Source: Thalassovita gelatinovora (GTDB lineage Bacteria; Pseudomonadota; Alphaproteobacteria; Rhodobacterales; Rhodobacteraceae). Taken from it: a DNA stretch of 64,000 bases. A program made the position numbers and the translations under genes. The stretch covers positions 124,001 through 188,000 of the forward strand of contig NZ_CYSA01000026.1 in NCBI RefSeq assembly GCF_001458355.1, written 5' to 3'. The stretch's first letter is position 1, and each line of letters opens with the position of its first letter. Under the pieces are notes generated by a model that saw only the letters and a program-made list of their open reading frames with translations, was not told where the DNA came from and did no database searches. Shown piece by piece: positions 9,447 to 18,523 of the stretch.

Positions 9447-9631
9447 CAGAACCCTTTCTGGGAAAACGGATTCAATCGTTTAAGTTGAAGAATCCCATGC
9501 TGTTAAAAACCAAGACGACCCGAAGGCGTTGTTGTTTAGGAGATTTTCCAAAACGCGGACAACCTGACCTGCATCAAAGTTTACCGAAACAACCTGTGGC
9601 ACCGTGCCTGCGGATAAAAGGAGGAACCGCG

Positions 9632-10039
9632 ATGTATGAAAATGTTCTCGTCCCTGTGTCGTTCGAAGAAAACCGTGACTCAATCGGGGCGTTGGAAATT
9701 GCCGGGGCGATCCGTTCTGACACTGGAAAAATCACGCTTTTGCACGTGATGGAAGAAGTACCGGGCTATGCGCTGACCTATATACCGGCCGATTTCCACG
9801 ATAGCGCACAGTTATCGATTGCCGAGGAACTGACGAAAATTGCTGGGGATATCGAAAACATCAACGTCCGCGTCGTCGACGGCCATTCCGGGCGTACGAT
9901 TGTTGATTATGCCGAAGAAAACGGCATCGATTGCATCGTGATCGCGTCACACCGTCCGGGAATGCAAAACCTGCTGCTGGGCAGCACGGCCACTCAGGTT
10001 GTGCGTCACGCCAAATGCGCGGTTCACGTTCTGCGCTGA
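9632..10039 (+). CDS. Universal stress protein (UspA family)
   Basis: A single-domain 135-residue Usp protein. The N-terminal strand MYENVLVPVSF and the C-terminal nucleotide-binding loop HRPGMQNLLLGSTATQVVRHAKCAVHVLR (motif GxxxxxxxGS) are intact, so ATP binding is expected. The start at 9632 is set by a strong AAGGAGG 8 bases upstream; a longer in-frame extension to 9428 has no family similarity. It stands alone and is followed by a long perfect hairpin. The general role is survival under starvation or oxygen shift; the specific role is unknown. Confidence 0.93.
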   Translation: MYENVLVPVSFEENRDSIGALEIAGAIRSDTGKITLLHVMEEVPGYALTYIPADFHDSAQLSIAEELTKIAGDIENINVRVVDGHSGRTIVDYAEENGIDCIVIASHRPGMQNLLLGSTATQVVRHAKCAVHVLR

Positions 10040-10059
10040 ACGCCGCCTTTGCAAGATAT

Positions 10060-10091
10060 GACAAGACCCGCCCTTTGTGGCGGGTCTTGTC
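10060..10091. terminator. Hairpin terminator between uspA and the RND pump gene
   Basis: A 13-bp perfect stem, GACAAGACCCGCC / GGCGGGTCTTGTC with loop CTTTGT, starts 21 bases after the uspA stop. No long U tract follows. It lies between converging genes. Confidence 0.7.
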
Positions 10092-10201
10092 GTGTTCAGG
10101 GCAAGGGGGTGTCCCAATCTTGACGTTGCGCTTTGGGTATTGGCGGGCCGCTTGCGTCGCATCGCGAAACAAACGGCCAACCGAAAAAGCGTCACAAGAT
10201 C

Positions 10202-13200
10202 TTACATCTTCGCCACGCGATAAATCGCCGGGATCACCAGCACGGTCAGAGCGGTCGAGGTCAGCAGGCCGAACAGAAGCGAAATCGCCAGACCCTGAAA
10301 GATCGGGTCCATCAAGATCACCGCCGCGCCGATCATCGCTGCCAGCGCGGTCAGCAGGATCGGTTTGAACCGCGTGGCCCCCGCAGCGATCAGGATGTCG
10401 ATACTGACATTGCCATCGTCGTCGGCGTTGCGGATGAAATCCACCAACAAGATCGAATTGCGCACGATGATCCCGGCCAGCGCGATGAAACCGATCATCG
10501 ACGGGGCCGAAAACGGCGCGTTGAACAGCCAGTGACCGAACATGATCCCAAGGAAGGTCAGCGGCACCGGCGTCAGGATCACCAATGGCAGACGGAAGCT
10601 GCCGAACTGCGCCACCACCAGGATGTAGATCCCCAGCAATGCCACCCCAAAAGCCGCCCCCATGTCGCGGAAGGTAACCCAGGTGACTTCCCATTCCCCA
10701 TCCCACAGTAGCGTCGGATGGGTGGTTTCGGATGGCTGGCCGTTCATCGAAATTTCCGGCTTTACCCCTTCGGGCCATTCCATTGCGTCCAGAATATCCC
10801 CGACGGCAAGCATCCCGTAAAGCGGTGCTTCGAACTGGCCGGCCATTTCACCCATCACCATGATGGTGTCGATACCGTTGTGGCGGAAGATCGGGAAGGA
10901 TGTCTTTTCCTCGGTCACTCGCACAACGTCGCCCAATTCGACCACCCCGCGTCCCCCTGGCAGCGCATCGGCCGGAACCGGCGTTGACAAGGCCGTCGCG
11001 TCCAACACCCGTTCGGACCGGTCGCGCGACAGCACGATCGGAATCGGTCGCCGTCCGTCGTCCCGGTGCGAATAGCCCACCTTTCCGGAGCCATAAAGAA
11101 GCGACAAAGTGGTCAGCGCATCGGCTTCCTGTACCCGGTAGAAGTCCAGATCCGACGGGTCCAGCACGACCCGCACCCGGCGTGCCTGTTCGCCATAATT
11201 GTCATCGACGTCGACCACGTAAGGGATCTCCTCGAAGGCTGACCGCACCCGTTCGGCAACCATGCGGCGGGTTTCGGCATCGGGGCCGTATATTTCCGCC
11301 ATCAGGGTTGAAATTACCGGTGGTCCGGGCGGCGGTTCGACGGTTTTCAGAACGGTGCCCTTGGGCACTTTCAGTTCATTCAGGCGGGACCGCAAATCCA
11401 GCGCGATATCGTGGCTGCTGCGTTCCCGTTCGCCCTTCGGTGCCAGGTTGATCTGCACATCGCCCATTTCGGGGTTCGCCCGCAGGTAATAATGCCGAAC
11501 CAACCCATTGAAATTGAACGGCGATGCGGTGCCCGCATGGGTTTGAGCCGATATCACCTCGGGCAGCGCCAGCGCGACCCGCGCCACTTCCTGCGCGACA
11601 GCGTCGGTTGCCTCGACGGAACTACCCTCTTGCAGGTCGATCATCACCGACAATTCGGACTTGTTGTCGAATGGCAGCAACTTAACCGTCACATCGCGGG
11701 TATAAAGCGCGGCAAGCGACCCGAAGGACAGAACTGCCACGATAACCAAGAACAGCACAGAGGTCGATTTGCGCTTTAACAACGGTCGCGCGATTGCGGC
11801 ATAGACACGGCCCAGTCCGCCTCCGGGCACTCCATCCTTGTCTTCTGTATGATGCAAGGGTGCGCGGCCGGCGATTTTCATCATCAGCCAAGGGGTGATG
11901 ATCACGGCCACGAAGAAGGAAAAAATCATCGCCGCCGAGGCATTGGCCGGGATCGGGCTCATGTAGGGCCCCATCAGCCCGGACACGAACAGCATCGGCA
12001 GCAGCGCCACCACCACGGTCAGCGTTGCCACGATAGTGGGGTTGCCGACTTCGGCCACCGCAGCCACCGTTGCCCCGAACCGTCCTTGATCGGCCCCTTT
12101 TTTCGACCAGTGCCGGGCGATGTTTTCGATCACCACGATCGCATCATCCACCAGGATGCCGATTGAAAAGATCAGCGCGAACAACGACACCCGGTTCAGC
12201 GTGTAGCCCATGATCCAGGCCGCAAAAAGGGTCAACAAAATCGTGACCGGGATCACGATCGCCACCACCATCGCTTCGCGCCAACCGATCGCCAACAGCA
12301 CCAGCACCACGATAGAAAGCGTGGCAAGCCCAAGATGGAACAGCAGCTCATTGGCCTTCTCGTCGGCGGTTTCGCCATAATCGCGGGTCACTTCGACCTC
12401 GACCGAGGACGGAATGACGTCTCCCTCCATGGCGTGAACCCGGTGCAGGATTTCCTCGGCCACTACGACTGCATTGGCCCCGGCACGCTTGGCGACGGCC
12501 AGCGTCACCGCCGGTCGGCGCTCAACCGTGTCGTCGTGACGGCTTAGGGTCGACACGTAATGGCCTCCCACATCCGTTTTCAACGATATTTCTGCCACGT
12601 CGCGCACGTAAATGGTGCGTCCGTCGCGTGCTGTCAGTTCCAGATTGCCGATATCCGTAGGTGTCGTCAGCGTTTCGCCGACCACCAGCCCGACCTGTTC
12701 GCCCTGTTCGCGCAGCATTCCCACCGGAATCGAGGTATTGGCGCCTTCGATCTTGCCCCATAGTTGTTGCAGCGTGACCCCGTACAGTGCCAACTTCGAC
12801 GGGTCCGGGTTTACGCGCAATTGCGTTTCGGTGCCGCCAATGATGTAGGTCAGGCCGACATCATCGATGGCGGCAAGTCGCGTCTCAACCTCTTTCACGG
12901 TTTGTGTCAGATCGGCGGATGTCACCGCGTCCTGCCCTGCCACCGGGGCAAAGGTCAGTGCGACGATCGCCACGTCATTAATGCCACGCCCGACGACTAA
13001 GGGTTCGGGAATGCCGACCGGAATCCGGTCAAGATTGGCAAGGATCTTGTCGCGCACCCGCAAGATCGCGGTGTCTGCCGACACCCCGACCATGAACCGC
13101 GCTGTCACCATCGCACTGTCGTCTCGAGTATCGGAATAGACATGTTCGACGTCGTCGATGCCCTTGACGATGGTTTCCAACGGTTCGGTCACAAGCTTGA

Positions 13201-13420
13201 CCGCGTCTTCAGCCTTCAGCCCCACCGCCTGAATGTGAATATCGACCAGAGGCACCGAAATCTGCGGTTCCTCTTCGCGTGGCAGCGCGGCAAGTGCAAT
13301 CAACCCAACTGCCAGCGACGCCAGCAGGAACAGCGGTGTCAGCGGCGAAATAAGGAACGCGCGGGTCAGGTGACCGGCCAGTCCAAGGGCCCCGCTGGGG
13401 CCGGAACCTTGGTTACTCAT
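10202..13420 (-). CDS. RND efflux transporter permease
   Basis: A 1072-residue inner-membrane proton/drug antiporter of the RND superfamily. It has the expected N-terminal membrane helix (FLISPLTPLFLLASLAVGLIALAAL), two large periplasmic loops and two bundles of helices. The TM4 proton-relay pair is present in SIGILVDDAIVVIENI. It overlaps the upstream adaptor gene by 8 bases, so the two are co-transcribed and translationally coupled. No outer-membrane factor is encoded nearby, so the pump must borrow a TolC-like channel. The sequence looks more like the broad hydrophobic/amphiphilic efflux type than the heavy-metal CusA type, but the substrate is unknown. Confidence 0.94.
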   Translation of the reverse strand: MSNQGSGPSGALGLAGHLTRAFLISPLTPLFLLASLAVGLIALAALPREEEPQISVPLVDIHIQAVGLKAEDAVKLVTEPLETIVKGIDDVEHVYSDTRDDSAMVTARFMVGVSADTAILRVRDKILANLDRIPVGIPEPLVVGRGINDVAIVALTFAPVAGQDAVTSADLTQTVKEVETRLAAIDDVGLTYIIGGTETQLRVNPDPSKLALYGVTLQQLWGKIEGANTSIPVGMLREQGEQVGLVVGETLTTPTDIGNLELTARDGRTIYVRDVAEISLKTDVGGHYVSTLSRHDDTVERRPAVTLAVAKRAGANAVVVAEEILHRVHAMEGDVIPSSVEVEVTRDYGETADEKANELLFHLGLATLSIVVLVLLAIGWREAMVVAIVIPVTILLTLFAAWIMGYTLNRVSLFALIFSIGILVDDAIVVIENIARHWSKKGADQGRFGATVAAVAEVGNPTIVATLTVVVALLPMLFVSGLMGPYMSPIPANASAAMIFSFFVAVIITPWLMMKIAGRAPLHHTEDKDGVPGGGLGRVYAAIARPLLKRKSTSVLFLVIVAVLSFGSLAALYTRDVTVKLLPFDNKSELSVMIDLQEGSSVEATDAVAQEVARVALALPEVISAQTHAGTASPFNFNGLVRHYYLRANPEMGDVQINLAPKGERERSSHDIALDLRSRLNELKVPKGTVLKTVEPPPGPPVISTLMAEIYGPDAETRRMVAERVRSAFEEIPYVVDVDDNYGEQARRVRVVLDPSDLDFYRVQEADALTTLSLLYGSGKVGYSHRDDGRRPIPIVLSRDRSERVLDATALSTPVPADALPGGRGVVELGDVVRVTEEKTSFPIFRHNGIDTIMVMGEMAGQFEAPLYGMLAVGDILDAMEWPEGVKPEISMNGQPSETTHPTLLWDGEWEVTWVTFRDMGAAFGVALLGIYILVVAQFGSFRLPLVILTPVPLTFLGIMFGHWLFNAPFSAPSMIGFIALAGIIVRNSILLVDFIRNADDDGNVSIDILIAAGATRFKPILLTALAAMIGAAVILMDPIFQGLAISLLFGLLTSTALTVLVIPAIYRVAKM

Positions 13421-14384
13421 TGCTGATCACCACGCGGTCGCCTGCTTCCAGACCGGTCAGGACTTCGCGCCAAACGGTACCGTCCCGCGTGATCCCGATG
13501 CCCGGGATGACCACGCGACCAACCTGGCCTTCCGGCGTATCGACTGTCACAAAATCAAGCCCGCCACTGCGGCTCAAAGCGTGTTCCGGAACAAGGATCA
13601 CTTGCCGTTCCCCGACTGGCAACCGCACCGGCAACCGCAGGCCGAGGTAACGATCATCGAGGTCTGTAACCTCGACATCCGCCTGTACCCGACCGCCTTG
13701 GATTTGCGGATAGAGCTTGGCGATTGTTCCGGTGCCTTGTCCCGCGCCGCCCTCAATTGCGATCTCGTCGCCTTCTTGAAATGCCCCGGCAAAGCGTTCC
13801 GGGATCGACAGCCGCAGGAAGACGCCACCGCTGCCGATCTGCGCCACCGCTTCGCCCATCCCAAGAACCGATCCCTGCGAAACCGGAACTGCAAGTACGA
13901 TCCCGGCTTCGGGGGCCAGAACGTCGCCTTCTTCGACTTGACGGCGGATCACCTGCCGCTGCGCTTCGGTTGCGGTGATCTGACCGACCAGCACATCCAC
14001 CGCCGTTTGCAGCGCGTCCAGTCGCTGCTCGGTTATCGTGCCACGCTCCAGCAATTGCTTGCCGCGCGTCAGTTCAGCTTCGGCGTTTGCCTGCTGGGCT
14101 TTCAGCGAATCCAGATTGGCGCTCATGGCGTCGATCTGCACGCCCAGTTTGTCGTCTTCAATCGTTGCAATGACCTGACCGGTTTCGACTCGATCCCCTT
14201 CGGTTACTGCCAGCGTCACCAAGGTGCCGGAAATACGGGTCCGCGCCGGAAGCAAATTGCGCGCCTCGATTTCGCCGTAGACGGGTTTCCATTCGGTGAC
14301 AGGTTCAAGTTTAACTTCGAGGGTTTCAGCCGACAGGGCCGACCCAAGGAAGAGCAATAGCATAGAAACAAAGGTAAATTTCAT
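13413..14384 (-). CDS. RND periplasmic adaptor (membrane fusion protein)
   Basis: A 323-residue exported adaptor. The signal peptide is residues 1-19 (MKFTFVSMLLLFLGSALSA). A biotinyl-lipoyl-like half is followed by a short coiled coil (~residues 75-125, QIDAMSANLDSLKAQQANAEAEL), then the beta-barrel and membrane-proximal parts. No lipobox cysteine is present. It links the RND permease to an outer-membrane channel. It is first in the two-gene operon; the tetR stop lies 288 bases upstream on the same strand. Confidence 0.93.
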   Translation of the reverse strand: MKFTFVSMLLLFLGSALSAETLEVKLEPVTEWKPVYGEIEARNLLPARTRISGTLVTLAVTEGDRVETGQVIATIEDDKLGVQIDAMSANLDSLKAQQANAEAELTRGKQLLERGTITEQRLDALQTAVDVLVGQITATEAQRQVIRRQVEEGDVLAPEAGIVLAVPVSQGSVLGMGEAVAQIGSGGVFLRLSIPERFAGAFQEGDEIAIEGGAGQGTGTIAKLYPQIQGGRVQADVEVTDLDDRYLGLRLPVRLPVGERQVILVPEHALSRSGGLDFVTVDTPEGQVGRVVIPGIGITRDGTVWREVLTGLEAGDRVVISNE

Positions 14385-14672
14385 AGGAACCCCAGCGACG
14401 AATCAAGTTATATTCATTATTTAGCATGTTTGGGCGGGCTTTAAATGCCAGTTCTGAAAAAATGCCAATAACGACGGCCTTGTAGCGGCCGCATCTTCTG
14501 TCGTTTCACGAGATTTCGCGATTCCCGACAATCAATGCATGCGACACCCAGAGAGGCGGTAGCATCGCGCTCCTCTGACTGTGCCCATCCTGTACATTGG
14601 GATGGGTGCCGTCAACATCTGGAATGCGCTGCAAATTCACCTGATCGGCGGGTTCCGATTCCACGCTCGCCA

Positions 14673-15326
14673 TTAACTTCGGGTTGCAAGACCCGCCGCG
14701 CAAAAACGGATCAGGTGCTGAATCTGACGGTCTTCGGTCGTTGCCACGCCACCCAATGCACCGATCCGTCCCTGCGACGTCAGCAGCGCCAGCATCGCCG
14801 AGACACAGAAAACAAACCCTTCGGCGGCTTCGTGACGGGAAATACCGGGAACAAGCTTGATGATTTCCGACAGGAAAACCTCGGCCGTGGGGTCGAAGCA
14901 TTCCTGCGAAATCGTCTGCCAACGGTCGTCTGCAGAGGCAAAGGCGACAAGCCGGGCATAGTCGCGCCAACTTGAATCTTCGCCGGACAGATCGAAAAAA
15001 GGCCGTATGAAAGCAGATAGCAGCGTTTCAACCGTCAAGGTGCGGTCATCGCGCAACCGTTGCAGCGCCTTAAGACGTGTCCGTGAAAGCGGTGCGGCCC
15101 GGCGTGCCACAGTGCGGTGAAACAGCGCCTCCTTGCCGCCGCCATGATGATGGACCGATCCGACCGGTTCGCCGGCTTCGGTCGCGATGTCGCGAATGGT
15201 TGCGCCGTCGAATCCCCGGTCTGCGAACACCTTCTCGGCAGCATCAAAAACCCGTTTCCGGGTCGCCAAGGATCGCTTAGATGGTGCCCTTTTTCGTTTG
15301 CTGTCAGTGGGTTCTGCTATGGTCAT
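14673..15326 (-). CDS. TetR/AcrR family transcriptional regulator
   Basis: A 217-residue repressor-type protein. The N-terminal helix-turn-helix (~residues 20-65) contains TRKRVFDAAEKVFADRGFDGATIRDIATEAGEPVGSVHHH. The C-terminal ligand domain is unassigned. The ATG at 15326 was chosen; an in-frame TTG at 15353 lies inside the palindrome and has no ribosome site. The gene is divergent from the monooxygenase operon with a perfect TTGAACA-AC-TGTTCAA between them, so control of that operon and of itself is likely. The RND pump genes lie downstream on the same strand and could also be targets. Confidence 0.9.
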   Translation of the reverse strand: MTIAEPTDSKRKRAPSKRSLATRKRVFDAAEKVFADRGFDGATIRDIATEAGEPVGSVHHHGGGKEALFHRTVARRAAPLSRTRLKALQRLRDDRTLTVETLLSAFIRPFFDLSGEDSSWRDYARLVAFASADDRWQTISQECFDPTAEVFLSEIIKLVPGISRHEAAEGFVFCVSAMLALLTSQGRIGALGGVATTEDRQIQHLIRFCAAGLATRS

Positions 15327-15345
15327 GAAAACATCTTGCCTTATT

Positions 15346-15361
15346 TTGAACAACTGTTCAA
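15346..15361. promoter_or_regulatory. Palindromic TetR operator in the divergent promoter region
   Basis: A perfect 7-2-7 inverted repeat (TTGAACA-AC-TGTTCAA) lies 20 bases from the tetR start and 26 bases from the monooxygenase start. A possible -35 (TTGCCT, 15336-15341) and weak -10 (AAGTTA, 15360-15365) of the rightward promoter would flank it. Position and symmetry are those of a TetR dimer site. Confidence 0.7.
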
Positions 15362-15387
15362 GTTAAGAGTATCCAAGGGAGGATACC

Positions 15388-16704
15388 ATGATTGAAACGC
15401 GCGACCGGCTCGCCCTGATAGGGGCGGGGCCGATGGGTTTGGCTGCTGCGCAGCTGTTGGCCGCACTGAAGATCGATTTTCAGGGATTCGAATTGCATTC
15501 CGATGTGGGGGGGCTGTGGGATATCGATGCGCCACGCTCTACGATGTATGATTCCGCACATCTGATTTCGTCCAAGAAGATGACGGAGTTTGCCAATTTT
15601 CCAATGCGAGACGAGGTCGCGGAATACCCGTCGCATCGCGAATTGAAGCAGTATTTTCAGGATTACGCCCGCCATTTCGACTTGTACCGGCATTACATGT
15701 TCGGGGCTGAGGTGCTGTCGTGCAAACCTCTGGGCGGGTCTGGCAACGGCTGGGAAGTCACCTGGCGCGACGCCGAAGGTGAACATACTCAGATATTCGC
15801 AGGTGTGCTGATCGCCAACGGCACGCTTAGCACACCGAACATGCCCGATTTCAAGGGCAGTTTCAGCGGCGAATTGATCCATTCTTCTGCCTATCGCAGC
15901 GCTAGCCAGTTCGATGGCAAGCGCGTTCTGGTGGTCGGGGCGGGCAATTCTGGCTGTGATATCGCCGTCGACGCGATCCATCATGGTACGGTCTGCGACC
16001 TGTCGATGCGGCGCGGCTATTACTTCGTGCCCAAATACGTGTTCGGCAAACCGGCCGATACGCTGGGTGGCGCGGTCAAACTGCCAATGGCGCTGAAACG
16101 GGTCGTCGATGGGTTGATCCTGAAATGGTTCGTCGGCAATCCGCAGAAATACGGCTTTCCCAAGCCCAATTACAAACTCTACGAAAGCCACCCGGTGGTG
16201 AATTCGCTGGTGCTTTATCATGCGGGCCATGGCGATATCAAAATCCAACCGGATATCGACCGGTTCGATGGCAACACGGTGCATTTCAAGGATGGAACCC
16301 AGGCGGATTACGACATGGTCCTTGCCGCTACTGGCTACAAGCTCGACTATCCGTTCATCGATAACGCGCTGCTCAACTGGCAGGGCGATGCGCCGCATCT
16401 TTACCTCAACTGCATGCATCCTGACCGTGACGACCTTTTCGTGCTCGGAATGGTCGAAGCATCAGGCCTTGGCTGGCAGGGGCGGTATGAACAGGCCGAA
16501 ATGGTTGTTCGCTATATCAAGGGACTGCGCGATGACAACGCGGCGGCCCGGACATTGCAAAAGACCAAACATGACGGTTTCACCCGTGCCACGGGAGGAA
16601 TGAGCTATATCGACCTGCCGCGCATGGCCTATTACGTCGACAAGGCAACCTACCGCAAATCGGTCTGTCAGTGGATCAGCAAGCTGCAAGGGGCCTCGGC
16701 ATGA
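15388..16704 (+). CDS. Flavin-containing monooxygenase (FMO/BVMO-like)
   Basis: A 438-residue class B flavoprotein monooxygenase using FAD, NADPH and O2. The FAD loop is GAGPMG (12-17), the FMO signature FxGxxxHxxxY is fully matched by FSGELIHSSAY (159-169), and the NADPH loop is GAGNSG (184-189). The enzyme could oxygenate a soft heteroatom or perform a Baeyer-Villiger oxidation. The motif with Tyr rather than Trp-Pro leans to the FMO side. It opens a four-gene operon (strong AGGGAGGA ribosome site) whose genes overlap by 4 bases each; a transporter and two dehydrogenases follow, suggesting catabolism of an imported organic acid or ketone. Confidence 0.88.
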   Translation: MIETRDRLALIGAGPMGLAAAQLLAALKIDFQGFELHSDVGGLWDIDAPRSTMYDSAHLISSKKMTEFANFPMRDEVAEYPSHRELKQYFQDYARHFDLYRHYMFGAEVLSCKPLGGSGNGWEVTWRDAEGEHTQIFAGVLIANGTLSTPNMPDFKGSFSGELIHSSAYRSASQFDGKRVLVVGAGNSGCDIAVDAIHHGTVCDLSMRRGYYFVPKYVFGKPADTLGGAVKLPMALKRVVDGLILKWFVGNPQKYGFPKPNYKLYESHPVVNSLVLYHAGHGDIKIQPDIDRFDGNTVHFKDGTQADYDMVLAATGYKLDYPFIDNALLNWQGDAPHLYLNCMHPDRDDLFVLGMVEASGLGWQGRYEQAEMVVRYIKGLRDDNAAARTLQKTKHDGFTRATGGMSYIDLPRMAYYVDKATYRKSVCQWISKLQGASA

Positions 16705-17597
16705 TAGATGAAGCCGTTTTGAATTTCGCACCTGGCTCGCTGATGCTGCTGAACGCGATCCTCGCCGTGGTGATGTTTTCCATCGCCATCGATCTGCGGA
16801 CAAGCGATTTCAGGCTGCTGGTGCAGGTGCCCAAGCCGCTGCTTGTCGGGTTGTTGTCACAATTTGTGGTGCTGCCGTTGCTGACCTTCCTGATGATCCT
16901 CGCGGTGCAGCCGCAGGCATCGGTGGCGCTGGGCTTGACGTTGGTAGCGGCTTGTCCGGGGGGCAATATTTCCAACTTCATCACCCACCGCGCCGGTGGC
17001 AACACCGCACTTTCGGTGTCGATGACGGCGCTGGCGACCGTGGGGGCCATCCTGCTGACCCCGTTCAACATCGCGTTCTGGGGCGGTCTTTACGAACCTT
17101 CGGCGGCAATCCTGCGCGCGACTGAAATCGATCCGGTGCAGATCGCGATCACGGTTGGGTTGATGCTAATCCTGCCGCTTGTGCTGGGCGTGACGCTGAA
17201 TGCCAAACGGCCTGGACTGACGGCGCGACTGCGACGCCCGCTGCAATGGCTGTCGATGGGGATTTTTCTGGCCTTCATCGTGCTTGCTCTGGCCGCCAAC
17301 TGGGCACAGTTCCTGGCCTATGCGGGCGCAATTGCGGGGCTTGTGGTGTTGCATAATGCGCTGGCCTTTGGCGGCGGCTATGTCACCGCCACGCTGGCAC
17401 GGTTGTCACCCTTCAACCGCCGGGCCGTCACAATCGAAACCGGCATCCAGAATTCGGGCCTTGGTCTGGTGCTGATTTTCAGCTTCTTCGGGGGCTTGGG
17501 CGGTATGGCCGTGGTGGCCGCGTTCTGGGGCATCTGGCACGCCATTTCGGGCATCGCGCTGGCCGCCATCATGAACCGGACGGAGGCGCGCCGATGA
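16701..17597 (+). CDS. Bile acid:sodium symporter (BASS) family transporter
   Basis: A 298-residue polytopic inner-membrane protein with about nine or ten hydrophobic helices. The family signs are the crossover regions AACPGGNISNFITHRAGGNTALSV (~residues 85-110) and the late IETGIQNSGLGLVLIF, which line the sodium and substrate sites in ASBT-type carriers. Bacterial members carry bile acids, pantoate, glucosinolate-like or keto acids; the substrate here is unknown. It starts in an ATGA overlap with the monooxygenase gene. Confidence 0.9.
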   Translation: MIDEAVLNFAPGSLMLLNAILAVVMFSIAIDLRTSDFRLLVQVPKPLLVGLLSQFVVLPLLTFLMILAVQPQASVALGLTLVAACPGGNISNFITHRAGGNTALSVSMTALATVGAILLTPFNIAFWGGLYEPSAAILRATEIDPVQIAITVGLMLILPLVLGVTLNAKRPGLTARLRRPLQWLSMGIFLAFIVLALAANWAQFLAYAGAIAGLVVLHNALAFGGGYVTATLARLSPFNRRAVTIETGIQNSGLGLVLIFSFFGGLGGMAVVAAFWGIWHAISGIALAAIMNRTEARR

Positions 17598-18523
17598 CCA
17601 AGATCCTGATCACCGGTGGGGCCGGAATGGTGGGCCGGGCCTTGGCCGACGAATTGCCATATGCCGATATCGTCGCCACCGATCTGGCGCGGGGCAGCTT
17701 GCCGGACGCGGTGCGGTTTCGCACGATGGATGTCACCGGCACCGACCCCGCGAGGATCATCGCGGAAGAAAAACCTGATGTCGTGGTGCATCTGGCGTCG
17801 ATCGTCACCCCGCCGCCGGGAATGACCCGGCGAGACGCCTATGCCGTCGACGTGACCGGAACGCGCAACGTGCTCGACGCTTGCGTGAAACAGGGGGTGA
17901 AACGGTTGGTGGTGACCAGTTCGGGCGCCGCCTATGGCTATTACGCTGACAACCCGGTGCCGCTGCGCGAAACCGATCCCTGCCGGGGCAACACCGAATT
18001 CGCCTATTCCGACCACAAACGGCAGGTCGAGGAAATGCTGGCCGAGGCGCGCAAGATGCATCCCGAACTGGAACAGGTGGTGCTGCGGGTCGGCACCGTG
18101 CTGGGGGCAGGGGTCGAAAACCAGATCACCGCGCTGTTCCATCGTCCGCGAATTCTGGCGATCCGGGGTAGTGACAGCCCCTTCGTCTTCATCTGGACCC
18201 GCGATCTGGCCCGGATCGTCAAACGGGCGGCGACGGACGGCCCGCCGGGCATCTTCAACGTGGCCGGTGACGGTTGGCTCGGCGTTGACGATCTGGCCCG
18301 TGCTCTGGGAAAACCGGTGCTGCGGTTGCCCGCCTGGGCATTGAAAGCGGCGCTTGGTGTCGCGCATCCGCTGCGGCTTTCGCGCTATGGGCCTGAACAG
18401 GTGCGGTTCCTGCAATACCGCCCGGTGCTGGCCAATGACCGGCTCAAGCAAGTGTTCGGCTATGAACCGGAACTAAGCTCTGCCGCAGTGTTCCGAATGT
18501 GGAAACAGGGGGTAGGGTTATGA
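17594..18523 (+). CDS. NAD-dependent epimerase/dehydratase (extended SDR)
   Basis: A 309-residue extended short-chain dehydrogenase. The nucleotide loop is GGAGMVG (~8-14), followed by HLASIV, SSGAAYGY and the catalytic YSDHK (YxxxK). The acid after the second strand (ATDLARG) suggests NAD rather than NADP. Relatives include nucleotide-sugar epimerases and 3-beta-hydroxysteroid dehydrogenase/isomerases. With a BASS carrier and an FMO in the operon, a role on a hydrophobic alcohol or ketone is more likely than sugar chemistry, but this is inference. ATGA overlaps join it to both neighbours. Confidence 0.88.
   Translation: MTKILITGGAGMVGRALADELPYADIVATDLARGSLPDAVRFRTMDVTGTDPARIIAEEKPDVVVHLASIVTPPPGMTRRDAYAVDVTGTRNVLDACVKQGVKRLVVTSSGAAYGYYADNPVPLRETDPCRGNTEFAYSDHKRQVEEMLAEARKMHPELEQVVLRVGTVLGAGVENQITALFHRPRILAIRGSDSPFVFIWTRDLARIVKRAATDGPPGIFNVAGDGWLGVDDLARALGKPVLRLPAWALKAALGVAHPLRLSRYGPEQVRFLQYRPVLANDRLKQVFGYEPELSSAAVFRMWKQGVGL

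Noticed and set aside
14584-14606. Hairpin CCCATCC/GGATGGG downstream of tetR as a terminator
   Set aside because: 7-bp stem with a 9-nt loop and no U tract; it may shape the transcript but is not convincing as a terminator.
15358-16419. 353-codon minus-strand frame opposite the flavin monooxygenase
   Set aside because: Antisense to a gene with complete FAD, FMO and NADPH motifs; its start region also covers the TetR palindrome.
17378-18451. 357-codon minus-strand frame across the BASS and epimerase genes
   Set aside because: Crosses two coupled genes with clear families on the plus strand; composition is shadow-like.
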